Below, piece by piece: positions 15,709 to 23,641 of a stretch of DNA of 64,000 nucleotides. The notes beneath the pieces are model-generated. The model was not told the DNA's origin. It made no database searches and worked only from the letters and a program-made list of their open reading frames with translations. Positions within the stretch are counted from its first letter, which is position 1; each line of letters starts with the position of its first letter. The position numbers were made by a program, and so were the translations under genes. Source of the DNA: Rheinheimera sp. MMS21-TC3 (GTDB lineage: Bacteria > Pseudomonadota > Gammaproteobacteria > Enterobacterales > Alteromonadaceae); contig NZ_CP135084.1 in NCBI RefSeq assembly GCF_032229285.1, positions 1,240,001-1,304,000 on the forward strand, in the 5' to 3' direction.

Positions 15709-16599
15709 ATGACAAGAAAAAGAACCGTTTCCTATACTGCTTTTAATATAAGAACACACCCTCACTCTCCTCAAACGTATGTGGATTTATTTGACCGCCT
15801 CTTTGATTTGAAAAGACAAATCAAGTTAAGAGGTGACACGTATTGCATCCTCACTGAAATAGAGCCGCTTCAAGATGATCCTTTAAAAGGTATTTCAGGT
15901 GAGATTGCTAAATTTACAAAAATTGAAGTTGGAAAGTGGTTTAATATTGAAAAGTTGCGTGCTGCCGAAGAGGACGAAACTAAAAGAATACAAATACCAG
16001 AAGACTTAAGACCAAACTTTACCAGTTTTAATTTTATTTTTTAGCCGGAAAGCCACTATCTAGTTATTGAATGTAAAGACAAGTTTGGCCAAATAAGCCC
16101 TAAGATACTAGAAATATACTTTCGCAATTTATTTGATTCAGAAGCGATTATTGAAGAGTTTAATACTATTGAGTTAACTCTAGTTCCAAGTACTGATCAG
16201 CTTGAATCTGTTCTTTCATTAAAGCAAATTAATAAATTAGAAATAGTACTTCGCAGGCCAAATACCGATGGGCTAGAAAATTTAGAAGATGAAGTCCTTG
16301 AAAGACTAAATCAACAAAATGTCGAAGAAGAAATAATTATTTTAAAAGCGCAAAAAGGATTATCTGTTGAAGCTGATGAAAGGACTGTTGCCTTAGGCCG
16401 CATTGCTCAACTGAATGGTGAAGTAAAAACTATTGGGCATGACAAAAATGGTAAACGTGCAGAGAAATCCACTAGACAGCACCCCTTTGTTGAAGCAGGC
16501 TCGTATGTCCCTGGTGAGATAACAGCGAAAGACTTTTTAGCCGTTATGGCTAATACTATAGTTAATAAAGTCAAGCGTATGGCTAGAGCAGGAGCCTAA
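15709..16599 (+). pseudogene. DUF4747 family gene interrupted by an in-frame amber codon
   Basis: One reading frame from ATG 15709 to TAA 16597-16599, broken only by TAG at 16042-16044. The first part (111 aa) has VSYTAFNIRTHPHSPQTYVD, RGDTYCILTEIEPL, ISKFTKIE-like IAKFTKIEVGKWFNIE and LRPNFTSFNFIF. The second (184 codons) continues PESHYLVIECKDKFGQISPK and ends in VNKVKRMARAGA. Together they give the full-length (about 296 aa) DUF4747 pattern, usually read FNFVFFPxxHxL at the break, so the TAG probably replaced an aromatic codon. Function is unknown. The next gene starts 2 bases after the stop, so the two form one cassette unit. It could be a real nonsense mutation, read-through or a sequencing error. 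Confidence 0.78.
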
Positions 16600-16600
16600 A

Positions 16601-17230
16601 ATGGCAAAGAATGGGCAATATGTAGGTGTAAGAAAGTTATTTGCTCGCTATTGGATCGCTTATGGTGGGTTTAAGTCTATTGTTGGCTCACCATATATGC
16701 ATGCATCTTTATTCATTACGCTAATATCCTCTGGTATTTGGTTAAAGTATGACTGGGTTGAAATTCCAATTTCCGTATTACCTAACATTATTGGTTTTTC
16801 TCTAGGTGGATATGCAATTTGGTTAGCATTAGGTGATGATAAGTTTCGAGCCAGTATATCTGGAAAAACTAAAGACGGTGGAGAATCGCCATTTATCGTT
16901 GTTAACGCAACATTTGTGCATTTTATTGTATTGCAAATATTGGCTTTGGTAGCGGCACTAATTGGTAAATCACAACCAATTTACAATAGCCCGCTATTTG
17001 TACAGAGGTTTTTACTTGATTTGGCGCCTTGGCTATATGATGTCTCTCAGGTGATTTCAATTATCAGCAGTTTTATTGGTTACTTTCTCTTTATTTATGC
17101 TGTTTTTTCAGCTGTTGCTGCAACAATGGCAATATTTAGAATTGCAGGCTGGCTAGAGTTTTATCACGTAAAACAAGTTAAGAATAATAGTGCGCAAAGT
17201 ACGGCTAACAAGCAAATCAACAAGGACTAA
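16601..17230 (+). CDS. Multi-pass membrane protein paired with DUF4747
   Basis: 209 aa, ATG one base after the DUF4747 stop codon. Hydrophobic segments lie near residues 33-50 (HASLFITLISSGIWL), 57-75 (VLPNIIGFSLGGYAIWLAL), 103-122 (FVHFIVLQILALVAALIG) and 145-180 (VISIISSFIGYFLFIYAVFS). Cytosolic parts are basic. The last residues (QSTANKQINKD) are encoded by the left arm of the attC. I do not recognise a family. Tight coupling to DUF4747 inside one cassette suggests they act together, perhaps as a membrane effector and a soluble partner; this is a guess. Confidence 0.75.
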   Translation: MAKNGQYVGVRKLFARYWIAYGGFKSIVGSPYMHASLFITLISSGIWLKYDWVEIPISVLPNIIGFSLGGYAIWLALGDDKFRASISGKTKDGGESPFIVVNATFVHFIVLQILALVAALIGKSQPIYNSPLFVQRFLLDLAPWLYDVSQVISIISSFIGYFLFIYAVFSAVAATMAIFRIAGWLEFYHVKQVKNNSAQSTANKQINKD

Positions 17231-17299
17231 AACTAGTTGGCTTTAGCTTCTTCGTCGCCATTATAGCCAGCCAGTTTTACCCTGTTATTTGGGCGTTAT
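17204..17299 (+). repeat. attC of the DUF4747/membrane protein cassette
   Basis: GCTAACAAGCAAATCAACAA on the left, GTTATTTGGGCGTTAT on the right; about 96 bases, with AAAACTAGTTGGCT/AGCCAGCCAGTTTT inner arms. The left end overlaps the 3' end of the membrane gene. Confidence 0.85.
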
Positions 17300-17333
17300 G
17301 CTATTGAAGCGTGAGCATCAAGAAGGGGAAGGT

Positions 17334-17666
17334 ATGAACAAGTTTATTACCGCTATGACAATTTCTGGCACCATGATCTTGACTGGATGTGGGGGCAATG
17401 CAGAGCTTAGGAGGCTCTGTGAGCAGGCTATCAAACGTGACCTAGCTAACCCAGAGTCCTTTTCAGTGATTGAAACGCGAGACTACCGAGTGCGGGATGG
17501 TGGGCACGGTATAGTCATCAAGTATCGAGCTTCAGGCGCATCCAGCGTAACCGGCGGCACGCCAGTCACTACATGCACTGTTCCATATCAGCAAACTCCT
17601 ACCTCTGGCAACATCAAGGTGCTAAAAGACTTTGACCCCTATAGATATAGGCAAGGCAGTAAGTGA
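17334..17666 (+). CDS. Small lipoprotein, unknown function
   Basis: 110 aa from ATG 17334, preceded by AAGGGGAAGG. Signal MNKFITAMTISGTMILTGC with lipobox LTGC. The mature part has a helix (AELRRLCEQAIKRDLANPES) then FSVIETRDYRVRDGGHGIVI and a conserved-looking TCTVPY. The pattern of a short helix with Cys, then a beta sandwich, recalls small periplasmic proteins of unknown function in other cassettes. An upstream open frame from 17289 runs through the attC and is not the start. Confidence 0.65.
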   Translation: MNKFITAMTISGTMILTGCGGNAELRRLCEQAIKRDLANPESFSVIETRDYRVRDGGHGIVIKYRASGASSVTGGTPVTTCTVPYQQTPTSGNIKVLKDFDPYRYRQGSK

Positions 17667-17667
17667 A

Positions 17668-17749
17668 GCATAACAAGGCGCTGTTGTCGCCGCTATCGCG
17701 GCTGGGACGGCCTACACTGCGTTCCGGCCGCCCCAAAGCTTATCGTTAG
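17668..17749 (+). repeat. attC of the 110-aa lipoprotein cassette
   Basis: GCATAACAAGGCGCTGTTGT on the left, CCCCAAAGCTTATCGTTAG on the right, 82 bases with a GGGACGGCC/GGCCGCCCC inner stem. Confidence 0.82.
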
Positions 17750-17782
17750 AGCTACTGTGCAATTTGGATTTTGGAGAGAAAA

Positions 17783-18073
17783 TTGAATTGGTTAGATGTG
17801 AGAAGTTTCGTATTTGTTGCTATATCGGCGTTATCTTTAACGGGATGCGGCAGTCAAGAGTATGTAGATGCTTGCCATCTAAAAGTTCAGCAGCAAGCTA
17901 CTCATACCGCTGAAATAGTAAGCACTGAAGTTGAGCGACAAGGACTGGATTACAAACGTGTATATGGCAAAGCAAAACTGCAAAATGGGTTTGGTGCATG
18001 GACAAATTATACGTATCGATGCAGCTTTACAGGTATAACTGTAACTGACTTTAAACTTAAAGAAGGCTGGTAA
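17783..18073 (+). CDS. Small lipoprotein, unknown function
   Basis: 96 aa. The probable start is TTG 17783, because GGAGAG (17773-17778) sits just upstream; an earlier TTG at 17771 would include the ribosome-binding site, and GTG 17798 is a further option. Signal ends ALSLTGC (lipobox LTGC). The mature part contains EYVDACHLKVQQQATHTAEI and VYGKAKLQNGFGAWTNYTYR followed by C. The layout (helix with Cys, then strands, then Cys) is like the preceding lipoprotein, so the two cassettes may encode distant relatives. Confidence 0.6.
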   Translation: MNWLDVRSFVFVAISALSLTGCGSQEYVDACHLKVQQQATHTAEIVSTEVERQGLDYKRVYGKAKLQNGFGAWTNYTYRCSFTGITVTDFKLKEGW

Positions 18074-18078
18074 TCATA

Positions 18079-18164
18079 GCTCTAACAAGCGCAGTCACAA
18101 ACGGCCACTGCGTGACCTGGACCTCAACCGCTGCGCGGGTTTCGGCCTGTGCTGCGAGCGTTAT
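18079..18164 (+). repeat. attC of the 96-aa lipoprotein cassette
   Basis: GCTCTAACAAGCGCAGTCAC on the left, GTGCTGCGAGCGTTAT on the right, about 86 bases; inner CAACCGCTGCGCGG stem. Confidence 0.83.
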
Positions 18165-18186
18165 ATATTTTCAAAGGGTTTGAATT

Positions 18187-18399
18187 ATGAGTCGTAATCA
18201 AAGAGTTGCTTTCTGGTCATTATTTATTGGGTTTTGTTTTATCGCTACAATAAGTATTTATCCTCAAGGTGCATTCGATAATATTAGTGTTATAGGTGCG
18301 TTTATTCTTACTATTTTCTATCTAGTTGTGGGCTTCTTTATTCACTTGTTTGTAAAAACAAACCCTAAAGAAATAGATAAATGGTTTGGTATTCTGTGA
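18187..18399 (+). CDS. Small two-helix membrane protein
   Basis: 70 aa. Helices at about residues 7-24 (VAFWSLFIGFCFIATISI) and 34-56 (VIGAFILTIFYLVVGFFIHLF), followed by VKTNPKEIDKWFG. AAAGGG lies 12 bases before the ATG. It is the last cassette gene. No attC follows: only a weak GTGAACAAGC resembling a left core at about 18396, with no right core before the chromosome resumes. I do not recognise a family. Confidence 0.6.
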   Translation: MSRNQRVAFWSLFIGFCFIATISIYPQGAFDNISVIGAFILTIFYLVVGFFIHLFVKTNPKEIDKWFGIL

Positions 18400-18499
18400 A
18401 CAAGCTGACACCGAATATTGAACACCCTTTTAAAAGATTATTGTTGATTGCTGTGTATTAGTGGCACATTAGTATGCGCTCTACAACTTTCTAGTTAGC

Positions 18500-18904
18500 T
18501 TAGTACAGCGCGACTAGTTCACCGCTTTTATTGAAGGTTAAAAACTCTGCAATCATACCGTTTTGAATTTTTTCCATCATCATTTTTAACGGTTGTGCTG
18601 CTTCGTCGCTGTTGGGAGCAAAGCCACCGCGGCCACCTAAGGCTGCTACAAAAGCGATATCCCAATCTATGCCGGTATGAGTAGACTCTTCAACCAGCAC
18701 TGAAAAGTCTGCAATTTCTTCTGGTAATTTATCAACACAAAGCACAGGCGCTAAAGTGCCACCTTGTTGCTGGGCAAACCTTTTTTGTTGCTCTTCAGTG
18801 TAGCCTTTAGGTAATTCGGCTTTGGCAAACACAAACATTAAGCGTTGTGGTTCAGTTTGAGCGTTAGCTTCGCGGATTAAGTCGGCATAAGATTCAATAT
18901 TCAT
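18500..18904 (-). CDS. Conserved small protein next to norB
   Basis: About 134 aa from ATG 18904 (the open frame begins three codons upstream at a TTG). Features: IESYADLIREANAQTEPQRL, FVFAKAELPKGYTEEQQKRF, LAPVLCVDKLPEEIADFSVL, WDIAFVAALGGRGG and PLKMMMEKIQNG. I recognise the pattern as a conserved family sometimes mislabelled 'ribonucleotide reductase subunit alpha'; no motif here supports that activity. It lies about 210 bases downstream of norB on the same strand, but the norB terminator separates them. A role linked to nitric oxide is only suggested by position. Confidence 0.65.
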   Translation of the reverse strand: MNIESYADLIREANAQTEPQRLMFVFAKAELPKGYTEEQQKRFAQQQGGTLAPVLCVDKLPEEIADFSVLVEESTHTGIDWDIAFVAALGGRGGFAPNSDEAAQPLKMMMEKIQNGMIAEFLTFNKSGELVALY

Positions 18905-19069
18905 ATTTAACAAGCTCTATCACTATTTTGTTTAGTTTATCAAACCTATTTGTGGTTTACATTGACCATCTTGGGGGGAGCGATGTAACCATTAATAGGT
19001 AGATTATCGGTTAAGCGCTGAATAACGATTAAGCATAGAACAACTAAATTCAGTTCGAACTAAAGCGAA

Positions 19070-19101
19070 AAAAGCACCACAGCAAAGCTGTAGTGCTTTT
19101 T
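19070..19101 (-). terminator. norB terminator
   Basis: AAAAGCAC-C-ACAGC / GCTGT-A-GTGCTTTT around an AAA loop, with A/T runs on both sides, 16 bases after the norB stop. It should work in either direction. Confidence 0.88.
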
Positions 19102-19116
19102 ATTAGTTTGTTTAAC

Positions 19117-21375
19117 TTAGCTGCTAATTTGCTTAGCTGCTTTAGTGTCAAACACCCCTTTAACAATTTGCCAGCTTACCGCTAAGGCACCTATGATAAA
19201 GACCACGTCACCTATAGTGCGGATCCAACGTAGTGTATGCAGTAAATCACTTTGCATAAAGGCTTCACTTCGTGCATACCATAAGCCTTCTGTGGCACTA
19301 GCATAAAACTGGATAAAGCCTATTGGTAATAAACTAGTGAATAGCATTAATACTAAGCCCACGTTTAACCACCAGAATGCGGTCTTCATTAGCTTTTCGT
19401 CAAACTGCAACTGTGGCCGAATGTAGCGCAATATTAATAAACAGAAGCCTAAGGCTAAGAAGCCATAAACACCAAATAATGCGGCATGAGCATGAGTTGG
19501 CGTGGTGTTTAAGCCTTGAATATAATACAGCGCTATAGGTGGGTTAATCATAAAGCCAAACACGCCAGCGCCTAACATATTCCAAAATGACACGGCAACA
19601 AAGAACATTAATGGCCATTTTAAATCTGCCATCCAAGGCGCACGGTTTTTCATCCGCCACTGTTCAAAGGCTTCATAACCTAATACCACTAAAGGCACTA
19701 CTTCTAAGGCACTAAAAGTTGCCCCAACGGCCATAACCGGGGTAGTGGTACCTGAGAAATATAAGTGGTGGAAAGTACCAGGAACACCGCCTAGCATAAA
19801 TAAGGATGCCGAGGCTAAGCTAGCACTAGTTGCCATAGTGCGTGACACTAAGCCCATACTATGGAAAATAAAGGCTAAAGATACAGTAGCAAACACTTCA
19901 AAGAAGCCTTCTACCCATAAATGAACAACCCACCAGCGCCAGTATTCCATTACTGATAAGTTAGTCCGTTCGCCGTAGAATAAACCAGCACCATAGAACA
20001 AACCAACACAGATAACCGAAGCACCAAATAAGGCTAATAAGTTTTTATCACCTGGGGCTTTAAAGGCGGGCACTATGGCGCGTAGCATAAGCACTAACCA
20101 GAATAAAATGCCGATGTATTTAATGATCTGCCAAAAGCGACCAATATCAATGTACTCATAACCTTGATGCCCAAACCAGAAGCTATATTCATGCGGCATA
20201 ATTTGCATAATGGCAAAGTAGTTACCGGCAAAAGAACCTGCCACTAAAACCACTAAGGCCCAAAATAAAACATCGACACCAAGTTTTTGGAACTTAGGAT
20301 CTTTACCGCCATTAATAATAGGTGCTAAAAATAAACCTGCGGCTAAAAAGCCAGTAGCAATCCAGAACATGGCCGCTTGTAAATGCCAAGTACGAGCTAA
20401 GCTGTAGGGTAGCCATTCAGTTGTATTTAAACCATAGAAACCATCACCTTCAATGGTATAGTGAGCAGTAAAGCCACCTAGGAAAACTTGCAGAGTAAAT
20501 AGCGCAACCACCACCACTATATACTTACCCAACGACTTTTGTGAGGGGGTAAGTTTAAGGCTTGCAATAGGGTCGTGCTCTGGTGACACAGGCTCTTCAT
20601 CATCGTGCTTGCGTAAGAATGCCCAAGCCCAAACTAAGGCTCCGACACCGGCAATTAATAAAATAATACTAATTAAAGACCAAACTAAGTTTTCAGCTGT
20701 AGGCTTATTATCAATTAAAGGCTCATGGGGCCAGTTGTTGGTATAAGTGGCTGCATCTGGAGTACGCTCAGTTGAAGCAGCCCAAGCCGTCCAGAAGAAA
20801 AACTGTACCATTTGCTCTCTGCGCTCTAGTGAAGGCAGGGTGTTGTTTTTCATTGCATAGTTAGCACGGGTTTCGCTTAACGACGGATCATTACCAAATA
20901 ATTTAATATAGTGATCAGCAGTTGTTGCAATGGCCTGTATACGGCGACTTGACAGCACTAGGGTGTCAGTGGCTTTATCATAAGTGTTAGTACGATAAGC
21001 TTCTTTTAACGCAAACTGTAAGCCATTTTGCTCAGCTGGCGTTAAACTGTCATAAGCTTTGTTATATTGATCTTGAGCGGCAAGCTCTAACCAAGCCAGT
21101 AATTCACGATGTAACCAATCTGCAGTCCAATCTGGTGCTTGGTAAGCACCATGGCCCCAAATAGAACCTAGCTGCATACCCCCTACAGATTGCCAAGCGG
21201 TTTGACCATCTAAAATACTTTCATTGGTCATTAATACCTTACCGTCTTGGCTAACTACCTGAGCTGGAATAGGTGGAGCAGAGCGGTAAACTTCTGCACC
21301 AAAATAGCCCAGCACACCAAAGGTAATTGCTAAAACCGCGATTAATGCCCACCAGAGTTTACGATATCCAGCCAT
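19117..21375 (-). CDS. norB: Quinol-dependent nitric oxide reductase (qNorB)
   Basis: Reduces nitric oxide to nitrous oxide using quinol. It is an inner-membrane heme-copper-oxidase relative in which the cytochrome c subunit is fused as an N-terminal periplasmic domain, which explains the length (about 752 aa against about 450 for cNorB). The N-terminal helix is followed by a hydrophilic domain (residues about 40-225) and then 12 or more helices. Metal-site His residues are visible in SLARTWHLQAAMFW, VVHLWVEGFFEV, GTFHHLYFSG and THAHAALFGVYG. The start is the ATG at 21375, preceded by GGAGGGATT; the longer frame from 21444 lacks a ribosome-binding site and runs into the palindrome. It works with narGHJI to remove nitric oxide. 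Confidence 0.92.
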   Translation of the reverse strand: MAGYRKLWWALIAVLAITFGVLGYFGAEVYRSAPPIPAQVVSQDGKVLMTNESILDGQTAWQSVGGMQLGSIWGHGAYQAPDWTADWLHRELLAWLELAAQDQYNKAYDSLTPAEQNGLQFALKEAYRTNTYDKATDTLVLSSRRIQAIATTADHYIKLFGNDPSLSETRANYAMKNNTLPSLERREQMVQFFFWTAWAASTERTPDAATYTNNWPHEPLIDNKPTAENLVWSLISIILLIAGVGALVWAWAFLRKHDDEEPVSPEHDPIASLKLTPSQKSLGKYIVVVVALFTLQVFLGGFTAHYTIEGDGFYGLNTTEWLPYSLARTWHLQAAMFWIATGFLAAGLFLAPIINGGKDPKFQKLGVDVLFWALVVLVAGSFAGNYFAIMQIMPHEYSFWFGHQGYEYIDIGRFWQIIKYIGILFWLVLMLRAIVPAFKAPGDKNLLALFGASVICVGLFYGAGLFYGERTNLSVMEYWRWWVVHLWVEGFFEVFATVSLAFIFHSMGLVSRTMATSASLASASLFMLGGVPGTFHHLYFSGTTTPVMAVGATFSALEVVPLVVLGYEAFEQWRMKNRAPWMADLKWPLMFFVAVSFWNMLGAGVFGFMINPPIALYYIQGLNTTPTHAHAALFGVYGFLALGFCLLILRYIRPQLQFDEKLMKTAFWWLNVGLVLMLFTSLLPIGFIQFYASATEGLWYARSEAFMQSDLLHTLRWIRTIGDVVFIIGALAVSWQIVKGVFDTKAAKQISS

Positions 21376-21442
21376 AATCCCTCCAAAAACTACTAATAAA
21401 GCGCCAACAAGCCATTTAAAACTCCTATTATTGTAATAATGC

Positions 21443-21460
21443 ATTAGATAGCTATCTAAT
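21443..21460. promoter_or_regulatory. Perfect 18-bp palindrome upstream of norB
   Basis: ATTAGATAGCTATCTAAT is an exact inverted repeat, 68 bases upstream of the norB ATG. No FNR box is found in this spacer, so it is a candidate operator for an NO-responsive regulator. It does not match the NsrR or DNR consensus I know. The rest of the 350-base spacer to radD is AT-rich and gene-free, with a second imperfect inverted repeat at 21541-21578. Confidence 0.5.
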
Positions 21461-21728
21461 ACTCTAGTAGCAATACAAGAGTTAGGCCAGTTTTTAATAT
21501 TATGTTTTAAAAGTATTTTTGTTTATGTTTATATAGATTGGGTAAATTAAACCTAACTTGAGATGGGTTAATTTTACCTTTATTGGTTTTTTTTACCCTG
21601 ACTTATAAATAAGCCTGACAATTGCGATTTTACTGTAACCAGAAAATAGTTTTTAATGGCTGGCAAGCAATGACAGTATAATTTGTTAGTATGTCTGCTT
21701 TTAACATTATTATATTAAGCCATGCCAG

Positions 21729-23522
21729 ATGAATGCGCCTTTTAAACTACGGCCATACCAACAGGAAGCTGTTGATGCCACTTTACGTCACTTTCGTAAA
21801 TCTGATGAATCCGCGGTAATAGTGTTGCCAACCGGTGCCGGTAAAAGTTTGGTTATTGCCGAATTAGCCCGTCTGGCAAGGCGAAGAATTCTGGTGCTGG
21901 CTCACGTTAAAGAGTTAGTTGAGCAGAATCATGCTAAATACCAGAGTTATGGCTTAATAGGCGGTATTTTTTCTGCGGGGTTAAACCGAAAAGAAAGCCG
22001 CTATCAGGTAACTTTTGCCAGTGTCCAGTCAGTGTCGGCCAATTTAGTGCAGTTTAAAGATGAATATTCCTTAGTTATCATCGATGAGTGCCATCGCGTT
22101 AGTGGTAAAGACACCAGCCAATATCAGAAGATTATTGAGCAACTACGCCAGCAAAATACAGGCCTTAAAGTGTTGGGGCTAACTGCCACACCCTACCGTT
22201 TAGGTATGGGCTGGATCTATCGTTATCACTATCGTGGTTTTGTTCGTGGTGCTAATAGCGAGAGCGAGCAGAGCAAGCCTTTTATCCATTGTATTAATGA
22301 GCTATCGCTAAACTATATGATTAATAAAGGCTATCTGACTAAGCCTAAGTTGATTGATGCTGCAGTGGCGCAATATGATTTCTCTGTGTTGATCCCAAAC
22401 CGCTTTGGTGAATATGCTGAACAAGAAGTTAATCAGTTATTGAGCAAACACCAACGTGTTACCCAAGCTATTATTGAGCAAGTAATAGAACTAGCGGTTA
22501 AGCGCCAAGCTGTGATGATCTTTGCCGCAACTGTGGATCATGCCAAAGAGATCACTAGTTATCTGCCGCCAGAACAAACGGCCTTAATTACTGGCGCAAC
22601 AGTTCAGCGTGAGCGAGATCAGCTTATTCAAGACTTTAAACAACGGCAATTAAAATATCTGGTTAATGTGTCTGTACTTACCACAGGTTTTGATGCGCCC
22701 CATGTTGATTTTATTGCTATTTTGCGGCCCACTCAATCGGTTAGTTTATACCAGCAAATAGTAGGTCGTGGCCTGCGTTTAAGTGCAGGTAAACAAGATT
22801 GCTTGGTAATTGATTACGCCGGCAATAATGTTAATTTATATCACCCAGAAGTTGGCGAGAAGAAACCCAACTCTGACAGTGAACCGGTACAGGTATTATG
22901 CCCAGGCTGTGGCTTTGCCAATATATTCTGGGGCAAAACAGACAGCAAAGGCCAGATAATTGAACATTATGGTCGCCGTTGCCAAGGACTGTTACTGGCA
23001 GATGAAGATGATGAGTCTAAAGCGCAGAGTCAGCGCCCAGAGCAGTGTGATTACCGCTTTCGCTTTAAAGAGTGCCCACATTGCGGCAGCGAGAATGATA
23101 TTGCCGCCCGCAATTGTCAGCAGTGTAAAAAAGCCATTATTGACCCAGATGATCAGCTACGCAATGCGTTAAAGCTAAAAGATGCTATGGTAATTCGTTG
23201 CGCCGGCATTAGCTTAAATGCTGACGCAGCGAAAACTAATAAGCTGAAAATGACTTATCACGGTGAAGATGGCGAAGAGCTTAGCGAGTGGTTTGATTTT
23301 ACTAAGCCAGCACAGCGCAAGATCTTCAATAAGCTATTCGCACGACGTTTAGCTAATAGCCAGGCACCACAAGAATTTAGTAAGTTAGAACAGGTGCTAG
23401 CTGTGCAAAGGTTATTACCCGCTCCAGATTTTGTTATTGCCCGCAAAAAAAAGCACTACTGGCAGGTACAACAGCGGATTTTTGATTATCAAGGTAGTTA
23501 TCGTAAGGCGAATCAGACGTAA
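21729..23522 (+). CDS. radD: RadD (YejH) DNA-repair helicase-like protein
   Basis: Superfamily 2 ATPase of 597 aa that in E. coli acts with RecA/SSB in repair of double-strand breaks. Motifs: Q-region [11 protein letters not shown], Walker [13 protein letters not shown]-like [25 protein letters not shown], and motif [13 protein letters not shown] Zn-finger module with CPGC...C and CPHCGS..CQQCKK is placed after the helicase core (residues about 390-475), as in RadD. Divergent from norB, with a spacer of about 350 bases. Confidence 0.9.
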   Translation: MNAPFKLRPYQQEAVDATLRHFRKSDESAVIVLPTGAGKSLVIAELARLARRRILVLAHVKELVEQNHAKYQSYGLIGGIFSAGLNRKESRYQVTFASVQSVSANLVQFKDEYSLVIIDECHRVSGKDTSQYQKIIEQLRQQNTGLKVLGLTATPYRLGMGWIYRYHYRGFVRGANSESEQSKPFIHCINELSLNYMINKGYLTKPKLIDAAVAQYDFSVLIPNRFGEYAEQEVNQLLSKHQRVTQAIIEQVIELAVKRQAVMIFAATVDHAKEITSYLPPEQTALITGATVQRERDQLIQDFKQRQLKYLVNVSVLTTGFDAPHVDFIAILRPTQSVSLYQQIVGRGLRLSAGKQDCLVIDYAGNNVNLYHPEVGEKKPNSDSEPVQVLCPGCGFANIFWGKTDSKGQIIEHYGRRCQGLLLADEDDESKAQSQRPEQCDYRFRFKECPHCGSENDIAARNCQQCKKAIIDPDDQLRNALKLKDAMVIRCAGISLNADAAKTNKLKMTYHGEDGEELSEWFDFTKPAQRKIFNKLFARRLANSQAPQEFSKLEQVLAVQRLLPAPDFVIARKKKHYWQVQQRIFDYQGSYRKANQT

Positions 23523-23564
23523 AGATCGTTGCTATGGGCTGGAGTACCCTCTATTTATAGGAAG

Positions 23565-23599
23565 ACTGTCAGATTTAGCTAAATAGTAAACCTGACAGT
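23565..23599. terminator. Inverted repeat between radD and nrdD
   Basis: ACTGTCAG/CTGACAGT with a second small palindrome (TTTAGCTAAA) in the loop, between the two convergent gene ends. The T-run is weak. Confidence 0.5.
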
Positions 23600-23641
23600 T
23601 TAAGTTAAGGCTTATTTCCTTGTATTTACTTTAGTTGTTGC

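Noticed and set aside
17289..17333. Longer start for the 110-aa lipoprotein
   Set aside because: The upstream codons read through the attC core; the ATG at 17334 has a strong ribosome-binding site and starts a signal peptide.
18396..18480. attC after the last cassette
   Set aside because: Only a weak left-core-like GTGAACAAGC is present; there is no GTTRRRY right core or complementary arm before the next gene.
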